From: an uncultured Thalassolituus sp.
GTDB taxonomy: Bacteria > Pseudomonadota > Gammaproteobacteria > Pseudomonadales > Oceanobacteraceae
Assembly: GCA_913061435.1 (NCBI GenBank)
Contig: CAJXUK010000003.1
Coordinates: forward strand, 1-64,000
Reading direction: 5' to 3'
DNA length: 64,000 bases
The position numbers and the translations under genes were made by a program. The notes beneath the pieces were generated by a model. That model was not told where the DNA came from, searched no databases, and saw only the letters and a program-made list of their open reading frames with translations. Of this stretch, positions 61,960-64,000 are shown piece by piece; the first letter of the stretch is position 1, and every line of letters begins with the position of its first letter.

Positions 61960-62901
61960 CTAAGAAAAAAACGTCGCCATTTGATGATACAGCGGAATGC
62001 CAATAATAGCGTTGAACGGGAAGGTAATACCCAACGACATTAACATCGCTAAACCGATGTCAGCTTTAGGTATCGCCGTTTTAATCGCAGCAGGTGCCGC
62101 AATATAAGAAGCACTAGCTGTTAGCGTAGCCAGAATCACAACAGAACCGGTCGATAACCCCAGTGCTAGTCCTGCACTTAATCCAATAAACGATAAGAAA
62201 AAAGGTGCGACTAAAGCAAAGGCCAGTAGTTTCCATTTTTCCCATGGAATCGGAGATAAGGTAGCAGCAGCGGTTAAGCCCATTTCTAATAAGAACAAAG
62301 CTAATACAGCTTTAAAGGCACTGGTAAAAAGTTCTGTTACACCAGATCCTTCATTAGGACCGTACATAAAACCAATAATCACGCCACCGGCCAGTAATAC
62401 CACGCCACGGTTGGTAAAGGTTTCGTGCCACAGCTCGCTTTGCTTATGATTAACATCACTGCTTTGGCTTTTTCTGCGATAGTAGGCCAATGCAACCAAG
62501 ATAGCCGGCAGTTCGAGCATCACCAAATACAGGGTAACTTGCGGCTCAATTGGCAAATTCATAGTTTCTACATAAGCCAATGCAACCGCAAAAGTACCAG
62601 CACTTACCGATCCGTAGTGAGCGGCAATGCTGGCGGTATTGGCATGATCTGCTTTGGCTACTTTTAATAAAATGGGAATGACTATCAGCGGTATAAATGC
62701 CCCTAAAGATGCGATCGCTAAAAGCTCAATCACTAAAGCCCATTCTAGCGATCCATAAAGTGCCATACCACCTTTTAAGCCAATGGTTAACATCAGCAAC
62801 AAGCTAAGAGTATCGTAAGCTGCTTTGGGGATTTTTAGATCAGATTTTAATAAACCTGCAACCAGCCCCAAAACAAAAAACATGACGACAATATCGGGCA
62901 T
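61960..62901 (-). CDS. SbtA-type sodium-dependent bicarbonate transport family permease
   Basis: HYGSVSAGTFAVALAYVE, LTASASYIAAPAAIKTAIPKADIGLAM; start MPDIVVMFFVLG at 62901, 1 nt after the upstream stop. Confidence 0.85.
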   Translation of the reverse strand: MPDIVVMFFVLGLVAGLLKSDLKIPKAAYDTLSLLLMLTIGLKGGMALYGSLEWALVIELLAIASLGAFIPLIVIPILLKVAKADHANTASIAAHYGSVSAGTFAVALAYVETMNLPIEPQVTLYLVMLELPAILVALAYYRRKSQSSDVNHKQSELWHETFTNRGVVLLAGGVIIGFMYGPNEGSGVTELFTSAFKAVLALFLLEMGLTAAATLSPIPWEKWKLLAFALVAPFFLSFIGLSAGLALGLSTGSVVILATLTASASYIAAPAAIKTAIPKADIGLAMLMSLGITFPFNAIIGIPLYHQMATFFS

Positions 62902-62902
62902 A

Positions 62903-64000
62903 TTATTTTTCTCCTTGGTTATCAGCTGTCTCGTCAGCGACGATTTCAACTAAAATTTCACCGGGCGTTACTCGGTCCCCTTTTTGTACATAAACGTGGC
63001 TAACTGTGCCAGCGATAATGGCTTGTATTTCATTTTCCATCTTCATCGCTTCGGTAACCAAAATACCTTGGCCAACATTGACTTTGTCACCTTCTTTAAC
63101 CAACACATCAACAACGCTACCGGGCATTGCTGCTGATACATGACCAGGGGCGTTAGCTTTTTTACGCTGATTCCCAGCCTGAGCTTGATACGAGTCTAAT
63201 GGTTCAAATAAAGTTTCTTCGGGGACACCGTCTAAGGATAAATACATCTTACGCTTACCACTGCCAGCATCACCCACACCGGTAATGGTGACTTCATAGG
63301 TCTCGCCATGAACGTCTATCTTAAACTCTGTGGGTCTTCCTTCTTGAGCACTAGAACTTGCCATAGAATTAGCGGAATTCGGTTCAGGTAACAGCGCTTC
63401 TGGCTGCAAGGTGCCATCCTTGCGTTGTTGTAAATAGTCACGGCCTAAGTCTGGAAACATGGCATAGGTTAAGATATCTTCTTGGTTTGATGCCAAATCA
63501 CCAATATCTGCTTTTATTTTATCCATTTCTGGTTGTAGTAAATCCGCAGGGCGACATTCAATTAATTCTTCATTGCCAATAGCGCGCTGCTGTAATTCTT
63601 TATTAACAGGTGCCGGTGCTGCGCCATAGCCACCTTGTAAATAACGCTTAACTTCATTGGTGATGGTTTTATAGCGCTCACCACCCAACACGTTATACAC
63701 CGCTTGGGTACCGACAATTTGCGAAGAAGGGGTAACCAGAGGAGGGAAACCAAGGTCTTCGCGTACGCGCGGAATTTCATCAAACACTTCACGAATTCTA
63801 TCCAACGCATTTTGTTCTTTTAGTTGGTTGGCTAAATTAGACATCATGCCGCCTGGTACTTGGTTAATCTGAACCGAAACGTCTTCGCGAGTAAATTCGC
63901 TTTCAAACTGATGATATTTTTTGCGTACTTCTCGAAAGTAATCAGCTATTTCACTTAATAAAGTTAAGTCTAGACCGGTATCAAAAGGTGAGTCTTTTAG
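62903..64000 (-). CDS. Oxaloacetate decarboxylase alpha / pyruvate carboxylase subunit B-type protein, partial (5' end beyond the window)
   Basis: The frame continues upstream of the track ORF to the window edge (LKDSPFDTGLDLTLLSEIADYFREVRKKY...VPGGMMSNLANQ); biotinyl domain VTEAMKMENEIQA. Confidence 0.88.
   Translation of the reverse strand, partial: LKDSPFDTGLDLTLLSEIADYFREVRKKYHQFESEFTREDVSVQINQVPGGMMSNLANQLKEQNALDRIREVFDEIPRVREDLGFPPLVTPSSQIVGTQAVYNVLGGERYKTITNEVKRYLQGGYGAAPAPVNKELQQRAIGNEELIECRPADLLQPEMDKIKADIGDLASNQEDILTYAMFPDLGRDYLQQRKDGTLQPEALLPEPNSANSMASSSAQEGRPTEFKIDVHGETYEVTITGVGDAGSGKRKMYLSLDGVPEETLFEPLDSYQAQAGNQRKKANAPGHVSAAMPGSVVDVLVKEGDKVNVGQGILVTEAMKMENEIQAIIAGTVSHVYVQKGDRVTPGEILVEIVADETADNQGEK

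Overview
This 64 kb window reads as a mostly housekeeping chromosomal segment of a gammaproteobacterium. The gene content looks Oceanospirillales/Pseudomonas-like, but that placement is inference only. Recognisable blocks: nhaD; an ABC exporter; cinA; dapD and an ArsC/Spx-like gene; a LysR regulator divergent from fpr; the suf Fe-S operon (sufBCDS, an A-type carrier, sufT) with a divergent Rrf2-type regulator; tcdA; fadL; a sui1-like gene; pepA divergent from lptFG; tRNA-Leu(CAA); queA-tgt-yajC-secDF; trxB; a patatin gene; hrpB; trmA; tesB; an HD-GYP gene split by an apparent 1-nt frameshift; xseA; a DUF3015/DUF4105 pair; guaB-guaA; rpsP-rimM-trmD-rplS; dsbC; and an SbtA-like bicarbonate permease abutting a partial oadA/pycB-type carboxylase gene that runs off the right edge. 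I saw no prophage, transposase, CRISPR array, rRNA or defence island. No convincing new multi-gene system is visible. The signals most worth a second look are: (1) about 14 intergenic 23-nt GTAG-type REP hairpins whose stem arms covary while foot and loop stay constant; (2) a perfect 27-bp palindrome plus a second dyad in the sufB/regulator divergent region; (3) the HD-GYP frameshift, repaired by a single G; (4) a long nested inverted repeat between guaB and guaA; (5) a second dispersed repeat family (CAGGGACGTRTTTACGSCG); (6) a 59-codon ORF missing from the supplied track; and (7) a protein with two GspE-N-like motifs fused to an uncharacterised C-terminal region. All family calls come from reading the translations by eye; no database search was run.
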